From NCBI GenBank assembly GCA_029907515.1, contig JARYLT010000005.1:1-64000 (forward strand): a stretch of DNA of 64,000 bases, given 5' to 3'. This document shows, piece after piece, positions 20,756 through 32,086 of the stretch. The first letter of the stretch is position 1; each line of letters opens with the position of its first letter. Below the pieces are notes generated by a model, which was not told the origin of the DNA, searched no databases, and worked only from the letters and a program-made list of their open reading frames with translations. This DNA is from Spirochaetota bacterium. Lineage in GTDB: Bacteria; Spirochaetota; UBA4802; UB4802. The position numbers were made by a program, and so were the translations under genes.

Positions 20756-21895
20756 TTACTTTCTTTCAAACACTGCAAGCAGTTCTACATGAGGTGTTTG
20801 GGGAAACATATCATACGCTTTGCACCATAGTAAGGAATATCCATCACCAAGTAGTATTGCATCCTGTGCAAAGGTAACAGGATTACATGACATATACACA
20901 ATCCTTTGTATATCTGCATGCAACAATTTGTTCACAACTTTGGGTCCAAGACCTGTTCGCGGTGGATCAACTATTGCTACATCATACTTCACTGTAGTAC
21001 CGCTTATATACTCAAGCGCATCACCCTGCACAAACAATACATTGTTAATTCCATTGAATGTGGCATTGTGCCCTGCTACCGTAACAGCTTCATGGTTTGC
21101 TTCAACACCAGTAACAGATTCCGCCTGTTTAGCAACAAAAAGGCTTATGCTCCCCACACCACAGTACATATCAAGCACATTGCCATAGACTTGTTTTGCA
21201 ATTTCTCTGTACATTACTTGTGTTATAGATGTATTTGCCTGAAAGAATGAATTGGGTGTTATTCGGTAGATGATACCATCCAGCGACTCTTCAATATATC
21301 CCTTCTTTATATCCTCAAATACTTTCCCATAACTTACATCTGCCATCCCATCACTCACAATAAGCGAAATGGAATCAACATCATCATATATAGCATTAAT
21401 AACTGATTCAAGATTGTTCTCCTGCTGTGCCACTAAAAAATTTACCATGACCTGCCCTGTATTAAATCCCTGCCGCAATACCACATAGCGCAGGTACCCT
21501 TTGTGGACCAGATAATCATAATCCTGTACACCTGAAAGTTTTTCACGTATTGTGGCAAATATACGCCTGCTGGTATCCTGTAAAAGAAGACAATCGTGCA
21601 GATCAACAACATATTTAAAGCTTCCCCTTCTTCGCAAACCAAACTTCCCAAAAGCCGTAACATAATCCATGCGATTTCTATACCCAAGGGGTATAGAAGG
21701 TTCTATGGCATCAATAGTAGCTACAGTATTCAGCAGGGTATTACAATACTCCTTCTTTATTTCAAGCTGTGTACTGTAATCAACAAGCTGCAGTGCACAG
21801 CCACCACAGTTGCCTGCATACATACATGGTGGCTCAATGCGTTTATCAGCAAACCTGTCAGCAATAGACAATAAAAGCTTAAGCTGTTTTTTCAC
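20756..21895 (-). CDS. 23S rRNA (uracil-5-)-methyltransferase, RumA/RlmD family
   Basis: CMYAGNCGGCALQLVDYSTQLEIK; FFQANTSITQVMY; LDMYCGVGSISLFVA; VAIVDPPRTGLG; VYMSCNPVTFAQD. Confidence 0.94.
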   Translation of the reverse strand: MKKQLKLLLSIADRFADKRIEPPCMYAGNCGGCALQLVDYSTQLEIKKEYCNTLLNTVATIDAIEPSIPLGYRNRMDYVTAFGKFGLRRRGSFKYVVDLHDCLLLQDTSRRIFATIREKLSGVQDYDYLVHKGYLRYVVLRQGFNTGQVMVNFLVAQQENNLESVINAIYDDVDSISLIVSDGMADVSYGKVFEDIKKGYIEESLDGIIYRITPNSFFQANTSITQVMYREIAKQVYGNVLDMYCGVGSISLFVAKQAESVTGVEANHEAVTVAGHNATFNGINNVLFVQGDALEYISGTTVKYDVAIVDPPRTGLGPKVVNKLLHADIQRIVYMSCNPVTFAQDAILLGDGYSLLWCKAYDMFPQTPHVELLAVFERK

Positions 21896-21901
21896 GTGCT
21901 G

Positions 21902-23479
21902 TTACTCCAGTCCTGTAACCTGTATAGATTCAGGATATTCTACAGCAAAGTGTATTGTTAATTCTTTTTTCTGATTGGGGGAAAGCTGTACCTGCCATGT
22001 TGCTTTTCCTTCGTTATCAATGACAGCACCAATACTGTTTTTGTTAACAAGAGTAACCGTTATCTTTTCATTTTGCGAAACAGGAATGGCATCCTGGACG
22101 GTAACGGTAACATCACGCTTTTTACCGTTGGCAAGTTTTATGGAATATACATATTCAATGCGTTTTGTTTTACTCACCAGCCCTTTATATTCGGTCTTTT
22201 TGCTTAAAAGTTTTCTCTCAACCATAAGGCTTTCATCAACACCCAGTGCCACTGTTATTAAATCTTTTGGTACGTACAGTTTATTAACATTGAAAGAATT
22301 GACAAATTTGCCATCCAGGTATACATTCAAGTTCCCACCCTGCATGGGGAAATCAAAAGGATTGGGGAATTCACCTTCAAGCATAACATACGGAAGCACT
22401 TTAGGAACCGTTGCATAGCGCACGGTACAATCTGTTGTTGCCTTTGCCACAGGTATTTTATATGCATTGCCATCGGATGGTATTGTCTTTGTACCCTTTA
22501 TTTGAAATGAAAATGCAATACGCTCTTCCTGCATTACAGGCATTTCTTCAGCTTCCTGCGGTGCTTCAGCAGCGTCCTGACTTCTGAGTGCCATACTTTT
22601 GGGTGATTCCTTATAATAATGCGATGGCTGGTAAACATCTAAATACCATGGGTTAAGCACAGGCTTCTGGGTTGCAACAAACGGCTTTGAGGTCGATAGT
22701 TCTAAAGAAACATCCTTCCAGTCTTCACCAGTCCTTTGATACACACGGGCATTACATACCACTTCAACCGTTTGTGCTTCAGTATTTGCACGGGCTTCAT
22801 ATTCCATTTTCCAACCTGCATCCCCTGTAATATACTGAATCATCACTATTGCACTATCCTGACCGGTATGCACAACAACAAGCTGTAATGATTTTGTTGC
22901 CTCACCAGTATTGAGAAGCGACAGCTCTTTTTCTAAGCGTTCCTTTTCCTCTTTAAGTTTTTGCAATGCCTGTTGCAACGTGGCTATCTTTTTATAGCTC
23001 TGGCTACTATGTTGTTCAATTAACTGCAGTATCGATTGCATCTGCGCTGCTGTCATGGCAACCGTAAATGGCGATGTGCTGCCTTTTTTTATATATTCAA
23101 GAACGGTGTTCAACGCCTGTATATCATTTTGTTTTGCATTAATCTCGTTATTGATTGATTCAAGTTTTTCTTTGAGTGCGTTAATGCGCTGCACATCACC
23201 TTTTTTAAGATAGGTTGTTTGCACAGAAACATCACGCACCATAGCACCTTTTGTAACCACCTGAACTGATTCATTAACCATTGATGCAGGCAGTCCCTCT
23301 ATGGTAATCACATTTTCACCTTTATGCAAGTTTACATTAGCTTCTTTTTTAACCAGTGCACTGTCATAATATACAATAACGTTACTAATTTCAGGTTTAA
23401 CTGTTTGTGCATAAATTACAGTAATGCTTGTAACAACTATCGCCAATGTAAATATTGTTTTTTTCATACAGTTTTTCAT
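21902..23479 (-). CDS. DUF4139 / mucoidy-inhibitor MuiA-like protein
   Basis: NVIVYYDSALVKKEANVNLHKGENVITIEGLPASMVNESVQV; coiled coil; VVHTGQDSAIVMIQYITGDAGWKMEYEARAN; start assigned to MKNCMKKTIFTLAIVV signal peptide. Confidence 0.8.
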   Translation of the reverse strand: MKNCMKKTIFTLAIVVTSITVIYAQTVKPEISNVIVYYDSALVKKEANVNLHKGENVITIEGLPASMVNESVQVVTKGAMVRDVSVQTTYLKKGDVQRINALKEKLESINNEINAKQNDIQALNTVLEYIKKGSTSPFTVAMTAAQMQSILQLIEQHSSQSYKKIATLQQALQKLKEEKERLEKELSLLNTGEATKSLQLVVVHTGQDSAIVMIQYITGDAGWKMEYEARANTEAQTVEVVCNARVYQRTGEDWKDVSLELSTSKPFVATQKPVLNPWYLDVYQPSHYYKESPKSMALRSQDAAEAPQEAEEMPVMQEERIAFSFQIKGTKTIPSDGNAYKIPVAKATTDCTVRYATVPKVLPYVMLEGEFPNPFDFPMQGGNLNVYLDGKFVNSFNVNKLYVPKDLITVALGVDESLMVERKLLSKKTEYKGLVSKTKRIEYVYSIKLANGKKRDVTVTVQDAIPVSQNEKITVTLVNKNSIGAVIDNEGKATWQVQLSPNQKKELTIHFAVEYPESIQVTGLE

Positions 23480-23706
23480 ACAGAACCTTCCTTTTGCATC
23501 GAATATAGTAATAAATGGTATTGTCTTTAATCTTAACATAACAGGCTCAATGGCCACACTGTATTTTTTGAAATGGCACAGGCAGAAATGTTACCTTAGA
23601 TTTCATAAAGAATGAACTACCAAGGCAGTGAACATTCACCAGTAACTATTGCCACTATAATACCATGTACGATAGCTCATACTAAAAGCTTTTGCCATGA
23701 AATAAT

Positions 23707-24495
23707 TTATTTCTGAATACGCACCTGTGCTATCTGCCGCGATATTGATACAAGCCTGTTGTCATCCCACATTTCGCCATCTGTTTCAAGCATACCACAG
23801 GTAATAAATCTGGTGCGCGTGTAAAACCGCAACCATTTAGATTGCGGCATATTCCTGATATTGATTGTCAATTCTATGGTTGGTACCCAGGCAACCAGAC
23901 CTAAGCTTACAAACACAGCAGGTGGTATAACATCTGACATTAAGAGCAAAGCAGGTATGTCATATTCTCTTTCCTGCCTGAATGAAATCCATCCTTTTTG
24001 TATAGACTCATCGCGCAGTTTCCCCTGCATCCATCCTGCTGAATACGGATCAAGCCTTATATCAACGTAAGAAGATAATGTAAAATTGGGCACTTCAGGA
24101 ATTGCAACGCATTCCTGCAACTCAGCAACTTGGGGAACTGGCGTTTCATATTTATCAATATCACATTCAATCTTTTCATTTGCAAAGGTGCCCCAGCAGC
24201 GTATTTTTTCCTTGCCTTCCTGATAAAGGATAGCCTGATAACGGTTAAACTGTGCAGACTGCGCAAAACATTCAACGTGAATTTCACAATCGCCTGGCTT
24301 ACACCGCGATATATAATTTGCCGTTACTATTGGTGTTGTTTTTTTATCGCTGTGCATTGCCATTGCATTCCCTAACAATGCAATAAGATAGCCGCCATTG
24401 GGTATCTCACCCACAAGCCAGTTTTGCGAAATGGTACCTTTATATTTCTTTGGACGTAACTCAATAAGATGTATATCATTATCAAACACATGCAT
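23707..24495 (-). CDS. TesB-like acyl-CoA thioesterase family protein
   Basis: ISQNWLVGEIPNGGYLIALLGNAM; GEMWDDNRLVSISRQIAQVRI. Confidence 0.72.
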   Translation of the reverse strand: MHVFDNDIHLIELRPKKYKGTISQNWLVGEIPNGGYLIALLGNAMAMHSDKKTTPIVTANYISRCKPGDCEIHVECFAQSAQFNRYQAILYQEGKEKIRCWGTFANEKIECDIDKYETPVPQVAELQECVAIPEVPNFTLSSYVDIRLDPYSAGWMQGKLRDESIQKGWISFRQEREYDIPALLLMSDVIPPAVFVSLGLVAWVPTIELTINIRNMPQSKWLRFYTRTRFITCGMLETDGEMWDDNRLVSISRQIAQVRIQK

Positions 24496-24761
24496 ATAGT
24501 ACCTCTGATAATACGTTTTCTATAACAATACATTGTACATACAAAGAATTCAAACACTTTATATTTTTTTAATTTTAAAAATGAGCAATTTTCCTTAAGC
24601 TCCACAATAGGTTTTAAGGGTATAATACATTGATACACGGATATTATATTTGACAATTTATAGTTTTCCAGGTACTTTATCATACTTTCTTATGGCCATT
24701 GATAAACCCATGTTTTTGCTAAAACAGGACGGGATATATTGTTCAGGTACAAAAATTTATC

Positions 24762-26141
24762 ATGAAAAAAACATTACCATCATTTTTTGACTGCATTGCA
24801 CTCTTAACCATTACTATAATTCTTTTGTTTACAGGAACAGTACTGTTTAAAATACCCATACCGCTACTGCTTATCATTGCTGCAATGCTGGCAGGTATTA
24901 AAAGCTATTTATTGGGACACAAATGGTCTGAGATTGAAGGCAGCATTGTCAATGGCATAAAAGGCACATTGCCTGCCATCATGATTCTTTTGACAGTAGG
25001 GATATTGTCAGGAAGCTTCATCGCATCAGGAACTATTCCTCTGCTTATAGATTATGGTTTGAAGCTTATTCACCCAATATGGATTCTTCCGGCAGCATAC
25101 ATTGTGTGCTGCATAAGCAGCCTTGTCATTGGAAGTTCATGGACAACCGCTGCAACCATTGGTGTGGCACTTGTTGGCATGGCCGGTGCCATGCATGTAT
25201 CACCTGCTATCTGTGCAGGAGCTGTTATTTCAGGCGCCTATTTTGGCGACAAGCTATCACCGTTATCTGATACAACAAACTTGGCGCCAGGTGTTTCTGA
25301 AACTGACCTCCTTTCACATATACGGGCACTTATGGCAACCACAATCCCGGCATGGTTAATTGCTTTAATTGGCTTTATTGTGTTAAACATATACATAGTA
25401 CCTAATACTACTACCCGTATAGAACACATTGAATCATTATTACAAACCTTAGAATCATCTTTTAATCTTCACCCGGTGACCATACTCCCGCTGGCAGTAG
25501 TGTTCATTATGGCACTAGTGCGTTTTCCGGCTGTTGTTATATTACTATCAGGAAGTACAGCAGCAATACTGGTGGGATGGCTGGCACAATCACAAAGCTT
25601 ACTTTCGGTACTTCAGTATGCATATTCAGGGTATACCATACATACCAATAATGAAATCATTAACAACCTTTTGAACCGTGGCGGTATAGTCAGTTTTTTA
25701 GAGACAACGCTTATTATTCTATGCGCTACAGGTTTAGGTGGTATATGGGAAAGCGGGGGTTACATAACATCGCTACACGACAATCTGCTTCATAAAATTA
25801 AAACCAGCAGAATGCTCATCATTTCAACGGTTATTACCGCTGTTATTTCTAATATCATTATGGCTGAACAATATTTATCCATTGTTATGACAGGAAGAAT
25901 TTATAAAGATGCATACAAGCGGAAAAAACTTCAGCCTTTTATGCTTTCCCGTTCGCTGGAAGATGGTGGAACTGTCACGTCCCCACTGGTACCGTGGAAT
26001 TCATGCGGAGCATTTATGAGTTCTGCGCTGGGCGTGCCTACATTACACTATCTTCCCTTTGCGTTTTTTAATCTTGTGATGCCGGTTGTTGCAATTGTGT
26101 TGACAGCTTTTGGCCTCTTTATTTACAGAAAGAATGATTAG
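24762..26141 (+). CDS. nhaC: Na+/H+ antiporter NhaC family
   Basis: GTIPAIMILLTVGILSGSFIASGTIPLLIDYGL-type segment; SSWTTAATIGVALVGMAGAMHVSPAICAGAVISGAYFGDKLSPLSDTTNLAP. Confidence 0.92.
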   Translation: MKKTLPSFFDCIALLTITIILLFTGTVLFKIPIPLLLIIAAMLAGIKSYLLGHKWSEIEGSIVNGIKGTLPAIMILLTVGILSGSFIASGTIPLLIDYGLKLIHPIWILPAAYIVCCISSLVIGSSWTTAATIGVALVGMAGAMHVSPAICAGAVISGAYFGDKLSPLSDTTNLAPGVSETDLLSHIRALMATTIPAWLIALIGFIVLNIYIVPNTTTRIEHIESLLQTLESSFNLHPVTILPLAVVFIMALVRFPAVVILLSGSTAAILVGWLAQSQSLLSVLQYAYSGYTIHTNNEIINNLLNRGGIVSFLETTLIILCATGLGGIWESGGYITSLHDNLLHKIKTSRMLIISTVITAVISNIIMAEQYLSIVMTGRIYKDAYKRKKLQPFMLSRSLEDGGTVTSPLVPWNSCGAFMSSALGVPTLHYLPFAFFNLVMPVVAIVLTAFGLFIYRKND

Positions 26142-26171
26142 AACAATACTTTTTTACGGTGAGATAGTACT

Positions 26172-27989
26172 ATGCAAAAAAATGCAAAGCAGATACCTGC
26201 ACGCAATGAAATACCAGCTGAACATACATGGGATTTAACGCCATTGTTTGTGTCCGATAGTAACTGGGAAGAAGTCTACAGTAACACAGAACAATTAATT
26301 CCCAGATATAAAAACTATGAAGGGAAGCTGGCAGATTTCTTTGATGTATTTTTACAGGCAATTGAATTTGACCTTTCCATAGCACGTGATATTGACAGGC
26401 TCTATACATACGCTCATCTAAAAAGCGATGAGGACACTACCAACCAGAATGCTCAGGCAATGCTGCAGAAAGCTCATTCGTTAGCCCAGCGTGCAGCTGA
26501 AGCCTCAAGCTTTTTAGTACCTGAAATTCAATCACTGCCTGAGGCTGTTATCAGTAACTATCTGACAAACACTAACATTTCTCAGTATGTCTTTTATATA
26601 GAAAAGATTCTTCGCTACAGGGAACACACATTATCCAAAGAAATTGAAGAAATTTTAGCCATGGCTCATGAGGTTGTCATTGCACCAATGGAATTTTTCC
26701 GAAAACTTGACAATGCCGACATGCGCTTTGGTACAATTACCGATGAACAGGGTAATACCGTTGAGCTAAGCCATGGGAACTTTATAACATTTTTAATGAG
26801 CTATAATCGGGATGTTAGGAAGAATGCTTTTCACACCTATTATAAAGCCTACGACAATCACAAATACAGCATTGCACAGTCACTGGCAAGCTCTGTAAAG
26901 AAAGATGTATTTTTTTCACGTGTGCGAAAGTTTAAAAGCTGCCTGCATCAGGCACTGTTTCCTGATAATATACCTGACACTGTGTACCATACATTGATTG
27001 AAACAGTATCTTCTAACCTGCAACCACTGTTTAAATATCTTTCATATCGTAAAGAGGCATTGGGGCTTACTGAATTGCACTTCTATGATACCTACGTTCC
27101 TCTTGTTGCCGATGTGCCATTTAGCATGGAATATGAAGAAGCCTGTGACGTATGCGCGCAGGCCCTGCACATACTTGGTGAAGAATACATTTCTACGTTG
27201 CATACGGGGCTGCTTGGTGGCTGGGTTGACCGCTATGAAAACAGAGGAAAGGTTAGCGGTGCTTACTCATCAGGCTGTTATGATTCACCACCGTATATTC
27301 TTTTAAACTATGATGCCAATACCATAAATAGCCTGTACACACTGATACATGAAGCAGGACACTCCATGCATTCATACTATTCACGGAAAAATCAGCCTTA
27401 CGTATATCATGAGTACACTATATTTGTTGCAGAGGTTGCATCCACACTCAATGAAATTCTTTTAAGCCATTATCTTTTGCAGCAGTACAGTGATAATCCG
27501 CGAATGCAGGCTTACATTCTTAACCGTGAGATAGACGAAATCCGTGGCACACTATTCAGGCAAACCATGTTTGCCGAGTTTGAGCTACTGGTGCATACCA
27601 TGGCAGAAAACAACAAACCTTTGACATTTCAAACAATGACTGATACATACACAAACCTGTTACACAAGTATTTTGGTAACACCATTGTTATTGATACCGA
27701 TCTATTCCTGGAATACCTGCGTATTCCACATTTTTATTCAGCGTTTTACGTGTACAAATATGCAACAGGGATTGCTGCCGCACTTTCATTAGCCAAACAG
27801 ATTATAAACAATCCCAATGCATCACATCGTTATCTTAAATTCCTGTCATTAGGTGGCAGTGCATTCCCTTTAGAAGAACTTCGCATTGCGGGTGTTGATA
27901 TGGAATCACCAGAGCCTGTTATTGATGCGTTACAGTATTTTGACAGTCTTGTAGACAGGTTTATTGATGTTCACAAAAAAATTCATTAA
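26172..27989 (+). CDS. pepF: Oligoendopeptidase F
   Basis: TLIHEAGHSMHSYYSRKNQPYVYHEYTIFVAEVASTLNE; ESSFNL-type N-terminus RNEIPAEHTWDLTPLF. Confidence 0.95.
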   Translation: MQKNAKQIPARNEIPAEHTWDLTPLFVSDSNWEEVYSNTEQLIPRYKNYEGKLADFFDVFLQAIEFDLSIARDIDRLYTYAHLKSDEDTTNQNAQAMLQKAHSLAQRAAEASSFLVPEIQSLPEAVISNYLTNTNISQYVFYIEKILRYREHTLSKEIEEILAMAHEVVIAPMEFFRKLDNADMRFGTITDEQGNTVELSHGNFITFLMSYNRDVRKNAFHTYYKAYDNHKYSIAQSLASSVKKDVFFSRVRKFKSCLHQALFPDNIPDTVYHTLIETVSSNLQPLFKYLSYRKEALGLTELHFYDTYVPLVADVPFSMEYEEACDVCAQALHILGEEYISTLHTGLLGGWVDRYENRGKVSGAYSSGCYDSPPYILLNYDANTINSLYTLIHEAGHSMHSYYSRKNQPYVYHEYTIFVAEVASTLNEILLSHYLLQQYSDNPRMQAYILNREIDEIRGTLFRQTMFAEFELLVHTMAENNKPLTFQTMTDTYTNLLHKYFGNTIVIDTDLFLEYLRIPHFYSAFYVYKYATGIAAALSLAKQIINNPNASHRYLKFLSLGGSAFPLEELRIAGVDMESPEPVIDALQYFDSLVDRFIDVHKKIH

Positions 27990-30229
27990 TGCTTCAGCTT
28001 CTGTAACAGCTTTTGCGCCTTGATATTGCCAGGATCAGCTTCAAGTATTTTGTTACAGTATTCTATGGCGTCACTGGTTTTATGTAAGGAAGCACAAATA
28101 GCAGCCATAACATAAAGCGCTGGAATGTATGATGGCCGTAAGGCAAGCGAGTGAGTTGCAGCTTTATATGCTTCTTCATAATTGTGTAACTTATACTGAG
28201 CTATCGCCAACAAATATTGAGCCATACTGTCATCAGGTTTTTTTGCCACATACTCAGTTAAGTGAACCACAGCATTACTGTAGCGGCGTGTGTAAATATA
28301 TGAACGGGCTAACAGCAATAATGAGGTCATATCTTCTGGATTCATAATGACCCCCCGCTTCAGTTCATCTATTGCAAGAGTGTATTTCTTTTGGGCGTAA
28401 AGTTCCTGCCCTTTTTCACGATGCTGCAGTGCACTATGCATGATGGGATCAAGTTCAAGCAGCACAAATGTCATGTCATCCCGTGGTGGTGTGCCACCCA
28501 AAAATTTTTCCCATTGCTCAATTATGTACTCCTTTGCATCATCAATGGGCATATCAAGAGTTTCCAGAAGAAGTTTTTCAACCCGTTCATCGCCAAACTC
28601 TTCATTGTTCCAGTTACGTGATTCCGGAAGCCCATCAGTATACAAAAATACCCTGTCACCAGGTTCCAGTATCCCAAAATTATCCTCAAAAAGCCCTCCA
28701 ATCTCTTCATTGGGAAGAGCACCTAAAAATATTCCACCAGTATCCCAGTATTCCAGACGACCGCTATTGCGTTTACACACAAGCGCTTTACGGTGTGATC
28801 CATTTGCATACATGACGTCATAGGTGGGAAATATTACCATGAAAAATACTGTTGCGTATTCCTGTGTGCGGATAATATTGACAAGCTGATTATTGACATC
28901 AGCAAATATGCGTCGTGGAAGCATGTATTTACGGCATGATTCATGGAAGCTAATTTTAACCATGGTGCTGATAAGTGCAGCGGGAATACCATGACCGGAC
29001 ACATCGGCAATTAAAACCCCTAAGCAGTCGTTGGGCATGCGTATGATATCATACAAATCACCGCCAATATCACTGGAAGCACGGTTGTATGCAAGAACCT
29101 TTATTGCATTAAACACAACCGGTGTTTGCGGCAATATTCCCTGCTGAATGCTTGCAGCTATTTTTAACTCTTTTGCAATTAAATCATTTTTTTCCTTCAA
29201 TGCTATCAGGGCCTGATTCAATTCTTTTGTCCGCTCTTCAACCTTTTGTTCCAGATTTCTACGTATGTCATTAACCTCATACGCAGCAGCTAAAAAGCCT
29301 TTGCTGGTGTTGATAAGTTCTTTATCTAGATAGGGAAGAAACAATGAACCGCTGCCGCCCCGCGCAAGATCTATTGCAGCAGACTCAATTTCACTCAATG
29401 ATTCTTCAATTGACAGCAGGTAAAAAAACAAAATAACAAATACAATAAATCCTGTGATAACGATAAACAAAATGGGTATTGGTGAAAATATGTCATAATT
29501 ATTATAGTATATCATAAGTCCTAACTCAAGCATTGCTACCAGAACCATGATGTTAATGAATATAAATTTTCCCCGTATACTTAAGATATAGCGTTCATTA
29601 AATGAAATGCCACGCTTTACCAAAAGCCACTTTACCTTACGGCGCATCCTTCCTGATAAAAGTTCGGCAACAATATAGGTTAAAAATACATAGATGAATA
29701 TTGCTGAAGAAATACCAAGCAAAAGAAATAATGCATTAGTAAAAGCTCCTTTTATGGCTTCATACACACATACTCCTGCCATCACAATTGAGGGATAAAT
29801 TAATGCTGCCGTCATATTATCACGTGGCAGATGTTCAAGAGCTTCCAGCAATCGTACTGCTTCAGTATCATCAATTGTCTGATGAAGCGTATTATGTACT
29901 ATATACGTATTAATGAGAGAAAGCCGTTTTGTAAAACAGGGAACTCCTGCGTTATACAATAATCCAAAATGTATATAGTATAAGGGAGCATAGATAAAAA
30001 GCGTCATACCTGAAAAAAGGATTACGAAATTCTGGCCTGTATTGCTCACATCAAACCTGACAGTAGCATACAAAAAAAGTGCTATGTACGCTGCAATAAT
30101 AAAGCCACCCAAACTTGTAGTAAATGCTATAGCAAAGGTATAGGTAATCCGTTCGCTTATAAAATTAAATATGGCAAAAAAAGGCTTAATTGCCCATGTT
30201 TCAAATTTTTGTATGGATATCATCATCAA
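27986..30229 (-). CDS. SpoIIE-type PP2C phosphatase with N-terminal membrane region and C-terminal TPR repeats
   Basis: ELKIAASIQQGILPQ; SSDIGGDLYDIIRMPNDCLGVLIADVSGHGIPAALISTMVK; LYTDGLPESRN; TPR tail. Confidence 0.92.
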   Translation of the reverse strand: MMMISIQKFETWAIKPFFAIFNFISERITYTFAIAFTTSLGGFIIAAYIALFLYATVRFDVSNTGQNFVILFSGMTLFIYAPLYYIHFGLLYNAGVPCFTKRLSLINTYIVHNTLHQTIDDTEAVRLLEALEHLPRDNMTAALIYPSIVMAGVCVYEAIKGAFTNALFLLLGISSAIFIYVFLTYIVAELLSGRMRRKVKWLLVKRGISFNERYILSIRGKFIFINIMVLVAMLELGLMIYYNNYDIFSPIPILFIVITGFIVFVILFFYLLSIEESLSEIESAAIDLARGGSGSLFLPYLDKELINTSKGFLAAAYEVNDIRRNLEQKVEERTKELNQALIALKEKNDLIAKELKIAASIQQGILPQTPVVFNAIKVLAYNRASSDIGGDLYDIIRMPNDCLGVLIADVSGHGIPAALISTMVKISFHESCRKYMLPRRIFADVNNQLVNIIRTQEYATVFFMVIFPTYDVMYANGSHRKALVCKRNSGRLEYWDTGGIFLGALPNEEIGGLFEDNFGILEPGDRVFLYTDGLPESRNWNNEEFGDERVEKLLLETLDMPIDDAKEYIIEQWEKFLGGTPPRDDMTFVLLELDPIMHSALQHREKGQELYAQKKYTLAIDELKRGVIMNPEDMTSLLLLARSYIYTRRYSNAVVHLTEYVAKKPDDSMAQYLLAIAQYKLHNYEEAYKAATHSLALRPSYIPALYVMAAICASLHKTSDAIEYCNKILEADPGNIKAQKLLQKLKH

Positions 30230-30467
30230 CTATCCTGATAGTACAAGTATTTTAGATATTTAGTATATTCTTGTAAATTGTAGTATATCATACTAAAAAA
30301 ATCAATTAAAAAAATTTTTATATTTCACAGTACTTACCTCCATGGCAGCCACTATTTGTTTTTATTGTTTATAAAATAATTTATTTGATTTTACTATTGA
30401 CTCAGTAATCTTTTTAGTGATATACTTATGATATTGAATATTTTTAAAAAAATCTGGTTATATTTAA

Positions 30468-32066
30468 ATGCAACAAATCTCACATACTAAATCATCAATT
30501 GCAGTATTAGTGGTAGATGATGAAGAATCAATCAGAACCATATTATCCCGCTATCTTGCACTGAAAGGGTATACAGTACTTACCGCTCCTGACGGTAATC
30601 AGGCAATGGAGATTCTTCATTCACAGCCAGTTGACCTTGTCCTTACCGATTTAATGATGCCCAATGTTAACGGCCGGGAGCTTCTTCAGAAGATGGCAGA
30701 GCTTTTCCCTGAAATCCCTAAAATAGTGTTAAGTGGCTACGGCACCAATGAAGACATGCTTGTAGCTCTGAAAACAGGAGCGTATGACTTTATCCAGAAG
30801 CCGCTTACCGATTTTGAAATACTGGATAAAGCCGTTGAACGTGCTGTTGAAAGTAAACTCCTCAAGGAAGAGCGTGATCGCTACATACAACAGTTAACCT
30901 ATCTTAACGATATCATTGGATTTTTAAATAAAGGCGTTTCACTTGAACAAATCTTTGACATCATTGCCAGCCGTATGAAAAAGGCTATCCCTTTCAATCG
31001 TCTGGCGATAGCTCTTATTAATGATGCAGGGCTGGTAGAGACCACACTGGTTTCTTCTGATAAACCAGTGTTAATTAAACCTGGTGCAACTTTCCCCTTA
31101 GAAGAATCATCACTGGTACTGGTAGCACAAACAAAAAAATATGATATTATCAGTGATTTAGAGGAATATAGTAAAAAACACAATTCTGAAAAGGCCAGAC
31201 TACTACTGCAGGAAGGCATGCAATCGACCATGACAGTACCACTTGTAGTCGGAGGCAGGCTCAAAGGCTTTTTACTGTTTGCATCGTGCAACAAAAATGC
31301 ATTTGCACCGGAGCATGTTCAATTTGCTGAAACAATAAGTGGCCACATTGTTTTCAGCCTCCAACGGGGAGAACTGTTGCATCAGCTTGATATGTACAAT
31401 AAAAAGTTAGAAGAAATAGTTAAGATACGTACCCATCAGTTATTAAAAACACAAAAAGCCACAATATTTGCATTGAGCAGTTTAGCAGAACTTCGCGACC
31501 CTGAAACAGGCTATCACCTGGAGCGCATCCGTGGGTATTGTATGTTGCTGGCACAAATTGCCAAATATACTGGTGGATTTTTAGAAATTAACAACCAGTT
31601 TTTACGCGACCTGTATGATTCTTCAATTTTACATGATATTGGCAAAGTTGGTATTCCTGACAATATACTATTGAAACCAGGCAAGCTGACCCATGAAGAA
31701 TTTGAAATAATTAAAACACACACTACTATTGGCTATAATTCGTTAAAACGGGCTTCTGAAGAAATGGGGCGCGATTCATTTCTCAATATGGCAATGGACG
31801 TAACATTGTACCATCATGAAGCATGGGATGGTTCTGGGTATCCCCACGCACTATCGGGAGAAGACATACCACTTGCTGCCCGCATTGTAACCATTGCTGA
31901 TGTATATGATGCCCTTACAACCGTGCGCCCATATAAGGCAGCCTTTGACCATCAAAAAGCACTTTCTATTATGCAAGAAGAGGCTCATCGCTACGATCCT
32001 AAACTCTTTGAATTGTTTATACAAAATGCAGACGATTTTGATGAAATTCGCAATAAGTATCAGTAA
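30468..32066 (+). CDS. Response regulator with GAF and HD-GYP domains
   Basis: VLVVDDEESIRTILSRYLALKGY; LVLTDLMMP; HDIGKVGIPDNILLKPGKLTHEEFEIIKTHTTIGYNSL; HHEAWDGSGYP. Confidence 0.95.
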   Translation: MQQISHTKSSIAVLVVDDEESIRTILSRYLALKGYTVLTAPDGNQAMEILHSQPVDLVLTDLMMPNVNGRELLQKMAELFPEIPKIVLSGYGTNEDMLVALKTGAYDFIQKPLTDFEILDKAVERAVESKLLKEERDRYIQQLTYLNDIIGFLNKGVSLEQIFDIIASRMKKAIPFNRLAIALINDAGLVETTLVSSDKPVLIKPGATFPLEESSLVLVAQTKKYDIISDLEEYSKKHNSEKARLLLQEGMQSTMTVPLVVGGRLKGFLLFASCNKNAFAPEHVQFAETISGHIVFSLQRGELLHQLDMYNKKLEEIVKIRTHQLLKTQKATIFALSSLAELRDPETGYHLERIRGYCMLLAQIAKYTGGFLEINNQFLRDLYDSSILHDIGKVGIPDNILLKPGKLTHEEFEIIKTHTTIGYNSLKRASEEMGRDSFLNMAMDVTLYHHEAWDGSGYPHALSGEDIPLAARIVTIADVYDALTTVRPYKAAFDHQKALSIMQEEAHRYDPKLFELFIQNADDFDEIRNKYQ

Positions 32067-32086
32067 TGTCTTTATAGGAGAATTGT